In this document: piece by piece, positions 52,200 through 60,655 of the stretch
How positions within the stretch are numbered: position 1 is the stretch's first letter
How the letters are laid out: the number at the start of each line of letters is the position of its first letter
The notes under the pieces: generated by a model
Told to the model about the DNA's origin: nothing
The model's input: the letters and a program-made list of their open reading frames with translations, nothing else
Databases searched by the model: none
Assembly: GCA_028285415.1 (NCBI GenBank)
Contig: JANQPF010000010.1
Span: 62,001-126,000, forward strand
DNA length: 64,000 nucleotides
Direction of reading: 5' to 3'
Origin: Pseudomonadales bacterium
GTDB lineage: Bacteria > Pseudomonadota > Gammaproteobacteria > Pseudomonadales > Azotimanducaceae
Position numbers and translations under genes: made by a program

Positions 52200-53812
52200 A
52201 AGCAGGCTGGATCTGGTGTTTGCTGGTGTTCAGCGCGAACGTGCTGGCAGATACCTGTGCCCCCGGTGACAAGCAGATTTTCTGGGGTGACCTGCACGTG
52301 CACACGAGCTTTTCGATGGACGCGTTCGTATGGAACAACCAGGCGAGCCCCGAAGAGGCCTACGCGTTCGCCCGTGGTGAGGCGCAGGCGACGGCAGCGG
52401 GACCCGTGCGCCTGGCCCGGCCGCTGGATTTCGCGGCAGTGACGGATCATGCAGAGTACTTCGGAGCGATGCAGCAGTGCCACGGCTGGGCGCTGGATAC
52501 GCCGTTCTGCCGCGCGCTGGTTGCGGCCGCAGCCGAGGATTCGCCGCGCGGATTCTCTGAGCTCTTTCTACCGGCGCTGCTTGCCGGTGATCGGCGCTGT
52601 CAGGGCAACGCGGCTGCCTGTGACGTCGCCGAGCGCAGCGCCTGGCAGCGCATGATCGATGCGGCCAACGGTGCCAATGAGCCGTGTCGATTCACCGCGT
52701 TTGTCGCCAACGAATGGACCGCAAGTCCGGAGAATCTGCACTGGCATCGCAACCTGATCTACGCGTCGGACGTGGTTCCCGAGCGCGCCGTCAACGCGTT
52801 CGACGAGCCCACCCAGGAGGCCATGTGGCAGGCGCTGGAGGCGCGCTGCGTAGAAGCGGAAGGCTGCAGGGTGCTGGCAATCCCACACAACGGCAACATC
52901 GGCATGGGTGGTGCGTTCAACGTCGAAGGCCACGATCAGGCGATGCTCAGCCTGCGAGCACGCTTTGAGAAGCTGGTCGAGATTCACCAGCACAAAGGCA
53001 ACAGCGAGTGTTTTCCCGGTTCGAGCCTGAGTGATGAAGCCTGTCGTTTCGAGAGCATGCTGCCCATCCCGCTCCTGCGCGCGCTGGCTGTCGTGCCTCG
53101 CGAGCTGACCGCAGAGGAACATGCCGAGATTTCACGCGGTTACGTTCGCGACACCCTTGCGCGCGGGCTCGAATTGGTGGGTGATGCGGGTGTCAATCCA
53201 TTCCGCTATGGATTTGTCGGTGCCACCGACACGCACTCAGGCCGGCCGGGCGATGTGGCGGAGGAAGGCTGGCAGGGAGCCATCGGCACGTATGATGCCA
53301 ACCCCGAGCGGCGTGCCACGTACGTGCACTACAACCCGGGCGGTTTGACCGCCGTCTGGGCACGGCAGAACACACGCACGGCTATTTTCGAGGCGCTGGC
53401 GCGCCGCGAAGTTTATGCAACGTCCGGGCCGCGGATCGGTCTGCGCTTTGGTGTCTCCGCGCAGGGCTGTGACGGGGAAAACGAGAGCGTGGTCATGGGG
53501 GGGACCTACCGCGGCGATTCGTCGCCAACGCTGGTTGTGCGGGCGCAGCAGGACAGCGTGCCGCTCGCGCGGGTGGACATCATCAGGTTGACGTGGCGTA
53601 ACGGAGAGATAGAGCAACACCTGCAGCAGTTCGCCAGTGATGGTCAGGCTGACCGCTGCGTCGCCTGGTCTGACGACGAATATGACGCCACGCTGCCGAC
53701 CCTGTGGTATGCGCGGGTCCTGCAGCAGCCGACCCTGCGCTGGGACGGCCGCAAAGAGATTCAGGAGCGCGCCTGGTCATCGCCCATCTGGTCGCGTGCT
53801 GCGATTGAGTAA
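52196..53812 (+). CDS. DUF3604 protein (PHP-like metal-dependent hydrolase)
   Basis: 538 residues with a signal peptide (KAGWIWCLLVFSANVLA, then DTCAPGD), so periplasmic. DUF3604 proteins share a PHP-type metal site: WGDLHVHTSFSMDAF gives the HxH, followed by AAVTDHAEYFG. Later family elements are present: FVANEWTASPENLHWHRNLIY, RVLAIPHNGN, and YGFVGATDTHSGRPG. The reaction is unproven; a phosphoesterase or a metal-dependent hydrolase acting outside the cytoplasm is likely. It is translationally coupled to the MAPEG gene by ATGA. Confidence 0.88.
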   Translation: MKAGWIWCLLVFSANVLADTCAPGDKQIFWGDLHVHTSFSMDAFVWNNQASPEEAYAFARGEAQATAAGPVRLARPLDFAAVTDHAEYFGAMQQCHGWALDTPFCRALVAAAAEDSPRGFSELFLPALLAGDRRCQGNAAACDVAERSAWQRMIDAANGANEPCRFTAFVANEWTASPENLHWHRNLIYASDVVPERAVNAFDEPTQEAMWQALEARCVEAEGCRVLAIPHNGNIGMGGAFNVEGHDQAMLSLRARFEKLVEIHQHKGNSECFPGSSLSDEACRFESMLPIPLLRALAVVPRELTAEEHAEISRGYVRDTLARGLELVGDAGVNPFRYGFVGATDTHSGRPGDVAEEGWQGAIGTYDANPERRATYVHYNPGGLTAVWARQNTRTAIFEALARREVYATSGPRIGLRFGVSAQGCDGENESVVMGGTYRGDSSPTLVVRAQQDSVPLARVDIIRLTWRNGEIEQHLQQFASDGQADRCVAWSDDEYDATLPTLWYARVLQQPTLRWDGRKEIQERAWSSPIWSRAAIE

Positions 53813-53833
53813 CAAACGTCTGGAGGAAACAAA

Positions 53834-54598
53834 GTGGATCGATTTCAGGGGAAACGCGCCATCGTTACCGGTGCCGGATCGGGATTCGGGGAAGCCATCG
53901 CAAAACGGCTGGCTGCTGAAGGCGGGCGGTTGCTGGCGGCGGATATCAACGTCGAGGGTGCCGAGCGGGTGGCCGCGGAAATCGCCGCCGCGGGCGGCGA
54001 ATGCCACGTTGTCGAGTGCAACGTGGCTGAGGAAACCCAGGTGGAAACCATGATTGCCACTGCCATGGAAAGCCTCGGCGGAATCGACGTGCTGGTCAAC
54101 AACGCCGGCTACTCCCACCATCAAAAACTCATGTGGAAAATCACGGTGGAGGATTTTGACGCTGTCTTCGCCGTGAATGCGCGGGGCGTTTTTCTCGGCT
54201 GTAAACATGCCATTCCGCACATGATTGAAGGGGGCGGCGGAGCCATCGTCAACATTGCATCGGTCGGCGCCATTGCACCGCGCCCCGGAGTGACGCCATA
54301 CAACGCCACCAAAGGTGCCGTCCTGACCATGACCAAGGGTCTTGCCATGGAAGTTGCCAGGCATAACATACGCGTGAACGCGGTGAATCCGGTCGCCGCT
54401 GATACCGGTTTCATGAAAGGGGCGATGGGCGTCGACAGTCTCGACGAAGAGGCGACCGCTCGTCTGGTGGCTACCATACCCCGCGGGCGGCTGACCCAAC
54501 CCGGGGACGTGGCAGCGGCGGTGGCGTACCTCGCGTCGGAAGACGGCGACTTTCTGACCGGCACGCACATCAACGTCGACGGGGGTCGTAGCGTCTGA
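53834..54598 (+). CDS. Short-chain dehydrogenase/reductase
   Basis: SDR of 254 residues: TGAGSGFG cofactor site, NNAGYSHH, YNATKGAVL catalytic pair, NPVAADTGFM. It resembles the 3-oxoacyl/glucose dehydrogenase-like group. The GTG start at 53834 has GGAGG seven bases upstream. It is 21 nt downstream of the DUF3604 gene and 87 nt upstream of the molybdenum hydroxylase. The substrate is unknown. Confidence 0.85.
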   Translation: MDRFQGKRAIVTGAGSGFGEAIAKRLAAEGGRLLAADINVEGAERVAAEIAAAGGECHVVECNVAEETQVETMIATAMESLGGIDVLVNNAGYSHHQKLMWKITVEDFDAVFAVNARGVFLGCKHAIPHMIEGGGGAIVNIASVGAIAPRPGVTPYNATKGAVLTMTKGLAMEVARHNIRVNAVNPVAADTGFMKGAMGVDSLDEEATARLVATIPRGRLTQPGDVAAAVAYLASEDGDFLTGTHINVDGGRSV

Positions 54599-54685
54599 AC
54601 GGGCCTCCCACTGGCTGGGGGTTCGTGGTAGATTCGATGCAGATTCTGGCATTTCAAAACCTATTCGTGATTCAGGAGGACAGGG

Positions 54686-56938
54686 ATGGCTGAAGCCGTT
54701 GATTACAAGCAGATTGGAACGCGTCCGGTCCGTCCGGACGGTGTGGACAAGGTCACGGGGCGCGCCCGTTTTGGTGCGGATCTGATTCTGCCCAACATGG
54801 TGCATGGCCGCGTACTGCGCAGCCCCCATGCCCACGCGCGGATCAAGCGCATTGATCTTTCGCCGGCCCTCGAGATGGAAGGCGTGGTTGCCGCGATATC
54901 CGGTGCCGACTTCCCGGATATCGAAGGGGGTGAGGTTGGCGGCGAAGGCGGCGGTACGCTCGGTGATGTTGCAAAAAACATCATGGCCCGCGACAAGGTC
55001 GTCTATCACGGCCATGCGGTAGCCGCGGTGGCCGCAACCAGTCCGGCGCTTGCCAACGCGGCGCTCGAAGCGATCGAGGTGGAATACGAACCGCTGCCGC
55101 CCGTGCTCGACGTGCTCGCTGCCATGGAAGACGACGCGGTGCTCGTTAACGAAAACAACTTCACCCAGGGCGTGGAAAATGCGGATAAGCCGTCCAACGT
55201 AGCGGCGGTTGGCAAGCTCGCGCGGGGTGATCTTGACGAAGGATTTGCCGCCGCGGATCTTGTGATCGAGCGGGAATACCAGGTCCCCATGGCCCATCAG
55301 GGTTATATCGAACCGCATGCCTGTGTGGCCAGCATCGACGAAACGGGCCGCGGTTCTGTCTGGTGCTGCACCCAGGGTCACTTCGAGTTCCGGGCCAACA
55401 CAGCCAAGATCCTCAACAAGGACATTGCCGATTTGAAGTTCATTGCCAGCGAAATTGGCGGCGGCTTTGGCGGCAAAACGGTGGTTTACCTCGAACCGCT
55501 CGCGGTGATGCTCTCAGAAAAGTGCGGGCACCCGGTCAAAATGACCATGACGCGTGAAGAGGTGTTCCGCGCAACCGGCCCCACCTCGGGCACCGTTGCA
55601 AGGGTCAAGCTCGGCGTGAAAAACGACGGCACCATCACCGCGGCTGATGCGTGGGTTGCCTTTGAGGCTGGTGCCTTTGCAGGGGCGCCGACGATGCCGG
55701 GAATGATGGCCATTTACGCGCCCTACGACATCGAGAATTTCTCCGTCGAGGTCTTTGACGTGCTGGTGAACAAGCCCAAGGTTGCAGCCTATCGCGCACC
55801 GGGCGCGCCGCAGACGATGCACGCTTTCGAATGCGCGCTCGACGAGGCGGCAATTGCTCTCGACATGGATCCGCTCGATCTGCGCATGATCAATGCCGCG
55901 GAGGAAGGCACCCAGGCACCGTACGGGCCGAAGTTTCCGCCCATCGGCTTCAAAGCCTGCCTGGAGGCAGCCAAAGCGCACCCCAACTACACGAAGCCGG
56001 TGCCCGAAGGGGCGGGCCGCGGTGTTTCCGCGGGTTTCTGGTTCAACATCGGGATGCAGTCGAGCGCGGAGATCAACATCAACGAAAACGGCACGGTGAT
56101 GGTCATCGAAGGCAGCCCCGACATCGGCGGGTCGCGCGCGTCGATGTGTCTGATGGCGGCGGAAACGCTGGGCGTCGAATACGACAAAGTCCGCGCCCAG
56201 GTGGGCGATACGGAAAGCACGGGCTTCTGCAACGTGACGGGCGGTTCGCGCACGACCTTTGCGACGGGACTCGCCGTCACCCAGGCGTGTGAAGACGTAA
56301 TCGCCGAGTGCAAGAAGCGCGCAGCCATGAGCTGGGGCGTGGACGAAGACCAGGTCGAGTGGCAGGACGGCAGCGCCGTGCCCGGACCGGGCGTCAACGC
56401 CGACGTCAATCCGATGAGTCTTGCTGACCTAGCAGGCAGCGCCGCCAAAACCGGCGGGCCCATCCAGGGCCGCGCGTCCGTGAACGCCCAGGGCGCGGGC
56501 GCGAGCTTTTCGGTCAACTTTACCGACATTGCCGTGGACCATGACACCGGTAAGACCGACGTGTTGAGCTTTACCGCGATTCAAGACGCCGGTACCGCCA
56601 TTCATCCGGCGTACGTCGAAGGGCAGATGCAGGGTGGCGCGGTCCAGGGTCTCGGCTGGGCGCTCAACGAGGAATACGTCTATGACGACAACGGCGTCAT
56701 GGAGAACGCCGGCTTTCTCGACTACCGGATTCCGGTGGCGTCCGATCTGCCGATGATCGACACCGAGATCATTGAAGTGCCGAATCCCAGTCACCCTTAC
56801 GGCGTGCGCGGCGTGGGCGAAACGCCGATTGTTGCGCCGCTGGCAGCGGTGTCGAATGCGGTTTCCCGCGCTGTGGGTAAGCGCCTGTGCGATCTGCCTC
56901 TGTCACCGCCAAACGTCCTGGCGGCGCTGGACGACTGA
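54686..56938 (+). CDS. Molybdenum hydroxylase large subunit, xanthine dehydrogenase family
   Basis: 750-residue molybdopterin-binding subunit. Domain blocks: TGRARFGADLILPNMVHGRVLRSPHAHARI, the substrate-channel segment GGGFGGKTVV, the Mo-loop AYRAPGAPQTMHAFE, and the C-terminal catalytic glutamate in GVRGVGETP. The AYRAPGAPQ loop resembles 4-hydroxybenzoyl-CoA reductase and aldehyde-type enzymes rather than CoxL (AYRCSFR). No iron-sulfur or FAD subunit gene lies nearby, so the redox partners must be encoded elsewhere. AGGAGG precedes the ATG. A MoaD-like gene follows. Confidence 0.88.
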   Translation: MAEAVDYKQIGTRPVRPDGVDKVTGRARFGADLILPNMVHGRVLRSPHAHARIKRIDLSPALEMEGVVAAISGADFPDIEGGEVGGEGGGTLGDVAKNIMARDKVVYHGHAVAAVAATSPALANAALEAIEVEYEPLPPVLDVLAAMEDDAVLVNENNFTQGVENADKPSNVAAVGKLARGDLDEGFAAADLVIEREYQVPMAHQGYIEPHACVASIDETGRGSVWCCTQGHFEFRANTAKILNKDIADLKFIASEIGGGFGGKTVVYLEPLAVMLSEKCGHPVKMTMTREEVFRATGPTSGTVARVKLGVKNDGTITAADAWVAFEAGAFAGAPTMPGMMAIYAPYDIENFSVEVFDVLVNKPKVAAYRAPGAPQTMHAFECALDEAAIALDMDPLDLRMINAAEEGTQAPYGPKFPPIGFKACLEAAKAHPNYTKPVPEGAGRGVSAGFWFNIGMQSSAEININENGTVMVIEGSPDIGGSRASMCLMAAETLGVEYDKVRAQVGDTESTGFCNVTGGSRTTFATGLAVTQACEDVIAECKKRAAMSWGVDEDQVEWQDGSAVPGPGVNADVNPMSLADLAGSAAKTGGPIQGRASVNAQGAGASFSVNFTDIAVDHDTGKTDVLSFTAIQDAGTAIHPAYVEGQMQGGAVQGLGWALNEEYVYDDNGVMENAGFLDYRIPVASDLPMIDTEIIEVPNPSHPYGVRGVGETPIVAPLAAVSNAVSRAVGKRLCDLPLSPPNVLAALDD

Positions 56939-56976
56939 TGAGAGACCGATGAGAGACGGAGGGCGCAAGCCCTCCG
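56937..56976 (+). other. Tandem repeat and GNRA hairpin after the molybdenum hydroxylase gene
   Basis: GATGAGAGACC (56937-56947) is followed by GATGAGAGACG (56948-56958). Then CGGAGGGC-gcaa-GCCCTCCG (56957-56976) forms a perfect 8-bp stem with a GCAA tetraloop. No T-run follows, so this is better read as an RNA stabilising or attenuating element before the MoaD-like gene than as a terminator. Confidence 0.5.
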
Positions 56977-57020
56977 CGCCATCGAGTAGAATTTGAGCAT
57001 GGTGAGGGAGTGCGGGTAGC

Positions 57021-57263
57021 GTGGCCAGCGTCGTTTTTCCCGACAGTTTCCTGGAACATACCGGCGGAACGAGAGAATTCGATACCGCCGCGGCGTGTTA
57101 TCGCGACCTGCTCACCGAGTTGAAGGCGCGCTGGCCCGACCTGACGGAGATCCTCGATCGCAGCGCCGTGGCCATCGATGGACAGATCTATCAGGATGCA
57201 TTCCTGGAAGAGATCCAGCCGCACAGCGAAGTGTTTTTCATGGCTCGAATTGAGGGTGGTTGA
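57021..57263 (+). CDS. MoaD/ThiS-like protein
   Basis: 80-residue beta-grasp protein ending in Gly-Gly (MARIEGG), the mark of sulfur carriers activated by an E1-like enzyme. Upstream segments FLEHTGGTREFDTAAACYRDLLTELKARWP and VAIDGQIYQDAFLEEIQPHSEVFFM follow the MoaD/ThiS strand-helix order. The start is a GTG (57021); GAGGGAG is ten bases upstream. Given the preceding molybdenum enzyme gene, a role in molybdopterin synthesis or in sulfur handling for the Mo centre is likely. No MoaE or MoeB is near. Confidence 0.75.
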   Translation: MASVVFPDSFLEHTGGTREFDTAAACYRDLLTELKARWPDLTEILDRSAVAIDGQIYQDAFLEEIQPHSEVFFMARIEGG

Positions 57264-57289
57264 GAACGTCTGAAGGGGGAGGGCGCGTC

Positions 57290-58567
57290 ATGTCAGCAGC
57301 ACCTGTTGCGGACAAAGACCGTATCGAATCGCTGGATGTGCTGAGGGGTTTTGCGCTCCTCGGCATTCTGCTGATGAACATCATCGGCTTCGGCCTGCCG
57401 TCGACGGCCTACAACAACCCGGGATCCTGGATGCCGGGTGCAGCGGACGTTTTTGTCTGGGGCGGCATCGACATCCTCGCCGAGGGCGCCATGCGCTGCC
57501 TCTTTTCCATTCTCTTTGGTGCAGGCGTTGTCCTCTTCACTACGGGCGCGGCGGGCAAGAGCGGCAGTCTCCACTACAAGCGTAATTTCTGGCTGCTCCT
57601 CTTCGGCCTTTTCGACGCGTACATCCTCTTGTGGAACGGGGACATACTCGTCAACTATGCCCTGGCGGGTGCGCTCCTCTATCTGGTTCGCAATGCGGCA
57701 CCCGGCAGGCTGCTGGCCATGGCCGTGGTGCTCATTGTGCTCATGTCGATGATGTACGGCGGTACCCAGTTTGGGATGGGCCTGGCGCGCGAGGCGGCGA
57801 CGGTTGTGGCTGCTGCAGAAGATCCGGAGACGCTCGACGAAAGCGTTCGTCAGGGTGCTGCGCAGTGGGAATCGTTTGCCGGTGACTTTGAGCTCTCCGA
57901 AGAAGCGCTGGCGGCGGAGTATGACGCCAGACGTGGCAGCTACTCGAGTGCCTTTCAGTGGAACGTCGGGGCAACCAACAATATGTTGCTGTTCGTGCTG
58001 CCCCTCATTCTCTTCTGGGACGCGCTGGCGATGATGCTGCTTGGCATGGCGCTCTACAAATACGGCGTGCTGCAGGGAGAGCGAAGCACGGGATTTTACT
58101 GGCGCCTGGCGATTGGCGGTTTTGCGGTTGGACTGGTGACCAATAGCTTTGAGGTCTACCGCGCGGTCAGCCACAATTTTGCGCTACTGGAATCGTTTGC
58201 GTACGCCCAGCCGACCTACCACGTTGGCAGGCTTGGTATGGCCATGGGTTACCTGGGCGTCATCCTGTTGCTCGTGCACAAAGGTGCCTGGGCGGCGCTG
58301 CGCCGACGTCTGGCAGCGGTAGGTCGAATGGCGCTGACAAACTACCTCATGCACTCGCTCATCTGCATGCTCATCTTCACCGGTGCAGGATTTGCACTCC
58401 TCGGTGAGCTCACCAGGGCTGAGCTCTATCTCGTGGTTGTGGCCATCTGGATCCTGCAGCTCGTGCTGAGTCCCTGGTGGCTTGCGCGTTACCGGTTCGG
58501 ACCGTTGGAGTGGCTGTGGCGCGGGCTCACGTATGGACGCTGGCCCGCCTTGTCTCACGCTGCCTGA
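57290..58567 (+). CDS. DUF418 family membrane protein
   Basis: 425-residue integral membrane protein. The N-terminal RIESLDVLRGFALLGILLMNIIGFGLPSTAYNNP and the C-terminal GRMALTNYLMHSLICMLIF and WLARYRFGPLEWLWRGLTY blocks are the DUF418 signature (related to the acyltransferase 3 fold). About ten membrane segments. Members are suspected acyl- or acetyltransferases for extracytoplasmic substrates. The ATG at 57290 is chosen; a TTG at 57260 overlapping the MoaD-like stop is less likely. It is probably the last gene of this operon, with only 4 nt to the convergent DUF2239 gene. Confidence 0.85.
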   Translation: MSAAPVADKDRIESLDVLRGFALLGILLMNIIGFGLPSTAYNNPGSWMPGAADVFVWGGIDILAEGAMRCLFSILFGAGVVLFTTGAAGKSGSLHYKRNFWLLLFGLFDAYILLWNGDILVNYALAGALLYLVRNAAPGRLLAMAVVLIVLMSMMYGGTQFGMGLAREAATVVAAAEDPETLDESVRQGAAQWESFAGDFELSEEALAAEYDARRGSYSSAFQWNVGATNNMLLFVLPLILFWDALAMMLLGMALYKYGVLQGERSTGFYWRLAIGGFAVGLVTNSFEVYRAVSHNFALLESFAYAQPTYHVGRLGMAMGYLGVILLLVHKGAWAALRRRLAAVGRMALTNYLMHSLICMLIFTGAGFALLGELTRAELYLVVVAIWILQLVLSPWWLARYRFGPLEWLWRGLTYGRWPALSHAA

Positions 58568-58571
58568 TGAA

Positions 58572-59123
58572 TCACCACGTGGGCGCGGCGAGGGTGAGCG
58601 CGTGGGCACGCACATCCTCCGGCCAGCCCGCCGTCTGTGCTTCGAAGCCCGGCTCGTCACCCGCATAAAGCGCCCGCATGGCTTCCTCGAATCCTGGCGC
58701 GTCACCGGCCAATGCCGTGGTGAACCGGTACACCGCGTCGCGTGCGCCGCGACGTTCAGCTTCCGGGTTTTTGGCGGCGTTGTCGACGAGCTTGCGCAGC
58801 GTCACCGAGGCGCCGCCGGGCTGATCGGCAAGCCACTGCCACTGGCGCGGCAGCAGAGTCACCTCTTTGCTCACCACGCCCAGCTTGGGCCGACCCCGTC
58901 CGCGCTTTGCGGGGGCGGGATAGTGCGCTTCGATCCACGCGCGGACGTCGTCTTCGCTGCCGTGCAGATGCACGTCGATCTGTCGACCGCTGGCCGCATC
59001 GAAAACCATCGGCAAGCCGGCAGATGCGGTCGTGCTGTGGGCGCGCACCGCAAGGGCCACGTCCTCTAATGATCCACGGGCGATGAGGCGTTCACCGTCG
59101 AACGCAAGGAAGGGGTCGGTCAT
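58572..59123 (-). CDS. DUF2239 family protein
   Basis: 183-residue cytoplasmic protein. The family signature includes TCTAFDGERLIARGSL-type FLAFDGERLIARGSLEDV, IDVHLHGSEDDVRAW, and the basic GRGRPKLGVVSKEVTLLPRQWQWLADQPGGASVTLRKLVD segment, which resembles a ribbon-helix-helix DNA-binding stretch. The function is unknown; a regulator is an inference. Its promoter is in the AT-rich stretch upstream. Confidence 0.85.
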   Translation of the reverse strand: MTDPFLAFDGERLIARGSLEDVALAVRAHSTTASAGLPMVFDAASGRQIDVHLHGSEDDVRAWIEAHYPAPAKRGRGRPKLGVVSKEVTLLPRQWQWLADQPGGASVTLRKLVDNAAKNPEAERRGARDAVYRFTTALAGDAPGFEEAMRALYAGDEPGFEAQTAGWPEDVRAHALTLAAPTW

Positions 59124-59148
59124 GTTGATTCCAGCGTAAATTTTTCTA

Positions 59149-59154
59149 ATTATA
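59149..59154 (-). promoter_or_regulatory. -10 box of the DUF2239 gene in an AT-rich gap
   Basis: A consensus TATAAT on the minus strand, within the only markedly AT-rich gap of the window (59124-59201). No good -35 is found at 16-18 nt. The start codon at 59123 lies about 19 nt after the expected transcript start. Confidence 0.4.
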
Positions 59155-59201
59155 TCCGGATTAAAAACAAATAAAACCCGTATAATAATAATTTGATCAC
59201 G

Positions 59202-60032
59202 CTATTTTGGCAGGAACCCGATCAGACTCAGCTTGTGCGTGTGAGGGTCGCCGTGGGTGAAGACGCGACCTGCGCTGGTTGCGGCCACGAGGACGGCCTG
59301 GCGATCTCCGGCCAGGTTGACCACTTCGGTGCACGCCAGCGCGCGGGCTTGGGCATGCTCGAGAAACAACACGCCCAGCGTTCTGAGGTGTGCGGGTTCG
59401 AGGCTCACACCGGCAATCCAGCGGTCCCGGCACACCGCAACGAAGCTGCGAAAATACCGCGGCCGCCTGAGATCGCGTTCGGAGATGTCGAGCTCGCCCG
59501 CCTCGACGATTCCCGGGCCTGCCTGTATGGCGCTGTGGAAAAGGCCGCGCTGGTAGTCCTTGCGATGGACCACGCCAATGCCGTCGTCGTTGATGCCGAG
59601 GATCCGTGTATATCCGTGTACCTGGACGGGATTGAGGACCGTGCCCTCATGCTGCAGCAGACCAACCGGAGCGAGGCTGTGTGCCTCAGTGACAAAGCCG
59701 CTGCCAATGACCAGAGTGGCACTGTTTTCCTGCAAGGCGGTGAGCGCAGATATGCCGTTCCCGGGGCTGGTGAGGAGCACCGGTTCAAAATGGTCTGGGT
59801 CTATTTCAAAAACGAGCAGGCGATCGGGGCCGGCGCCGACCACCGTCGAGCTCAATCCCTCTGGCGTTTCATCGGTGAGCGTCTCGTGCCAGTTGGCCGT
59901 AAGCGTTGTCGCGGGCAGAAATCCCGCGGGAAGCGCCGTTGCGGGTCCGTTCGGCGTCGGCGCCTGTTCGCAGCCCACCGCCATCGACACACCCAGGAGA
60001 CAAGCAATCGAGCGCAACAGCCTGCCTGTCAT
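59202..60032 (-). CDS. Lipoprotein, possibly phosphodiester-glycosidase-like
   Basis: 276-residue lipoprotein: signal TGRLLRSIACLLGVSMAVGC, lipobox AVGC (Cys21). The mature domain contains VIGSGFVTEAHSLAPVGLLQHEG, then GYTRILGINDDGIGVVHRKD and VSLEPAHLRTLGVLFLEHAQ. The GFV-to-PVGLLQ arrangement loosely recalls the phosphodiester glycosidase (NAGPA/DUF2233) fold, where a Gly/Asp-rich centre forms the active site. This is only a suggestion. It overlaps the end of the gamma-carbonic-anhydrase-like gene by 4 nt and is co-transcribed with it. Confidence 0.55.
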   Translation of the reverse strand: MTGRLLRSIACLLGVSMAVGCEQAPTPNGPATALPAGFLPATTLTANWHETLTDETPEGLSSTVVGAGPDRLLVFEIDPDHFEPVLLTSPGNGISALTALQENSATLVIGSGFVTEAHSLAPVGLLQHEGTVLNPVQVHGYTRILGINDDGIGVVHRKDYQRGLFHSAIQAGPGIVEAGELDISERDLRRPRYFRSFVAVCRDRWIAGVSLEPAHLRTLGVLFLEHAQARALACTEVVNLAGDRQAVLVAATSAGRVFTHGDPHTHKLSLIGFLPK

Positions 60033-60583
60033 CGGGCGCCATTCTCCGCCTGTTCTTCCTCCAGCCGGTGCTCGAGGGCGGCCATCATGGCCTCGTATTC
60101 CGGCTCGGCCCAGCGCCGGTGGTTGCCGTTGGCGTACGCCCTGGCGTTTTCGAGATAAGCGTGCGCGTTGAGCCTGTTGGCAACGTAGTTGCTGCGCCTG
60201 GCGACGACTTTACCGGGCACGCCCGCAACCACCGAATCAGGCGGAATCTCCTCCCCTTCACGCACGATGGCGTGCCCTGCGATGATGCTGTTTGCACCGA
60301 TCGTTGCGCCATCCATGACCGTGGCATTGATGCCGATGAGGCAGTTGTCCCCGATCACGGCGCCATGCACCGTGGCGTGATGGGTAATGGAGCAGAACGC
60401 GCCGATGATGCTCGGTGCGCCACCGATGTGAATCATCGCAAAGTCCTGCACGTTGGTGTTGGCGCCAATCTGGATGAAATGCGATTCAGCCCGCAGCACC
60501 GCGTTCGGCCACAAGCTGACGCCATCGGCGAATCGTACATCGCCGTAAACCTGGGCGCCTGGCGCTAGCCACACGGGCACGGA
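60029..60583 (-). CDS. Gamma carbonic anhydrase-like left-handed beta-helix protein
   Basis: 184 residues. Hexapeptide repeats run from APGAQVYGDVRFADGVSLWPNAVLRAE to IGDNCLIGINATVMDGATIGANSIIAGHAIV. The zinc-site histidines of the gamma-CA/PaaY group appear at MIHIGG and SITHHATVHG. The typical VVAGVPGKVVA end of the helix is followed by a C-terminal helix. The ATG at 60583 follows GAGAG; an upstream TTG adds 11 residues without support. It may be an active carbonic anhydrase or a thioesterase/acetyltransferase relative of PaaY/CaiE. Confidence 0.85.
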   Translation of the reverse strand, partial: SVPVWLAPGAQVYGDVRFADGVSLWPNAVLRAESHFIQIGANTNVQDFAMIHIGGAPSIIGAFCSITHHATVHGAVIGDNCLIGINATVMDGATIGANSIIAGHAIVREGEEIPPDSVVAGVPGKVVARRSNYVANRLNAHAYLENARAYANGNHRRWAEPEYEAMMAALEHRLEEEQAENGAR

Positions 60584-60655
60584 CATCACTGCTCTCAACA
60601 AAACACGTTGCGCCAAGCCTAGCAGAACTCCTCGAGCGTGGTCGAAGTTGCGTTT

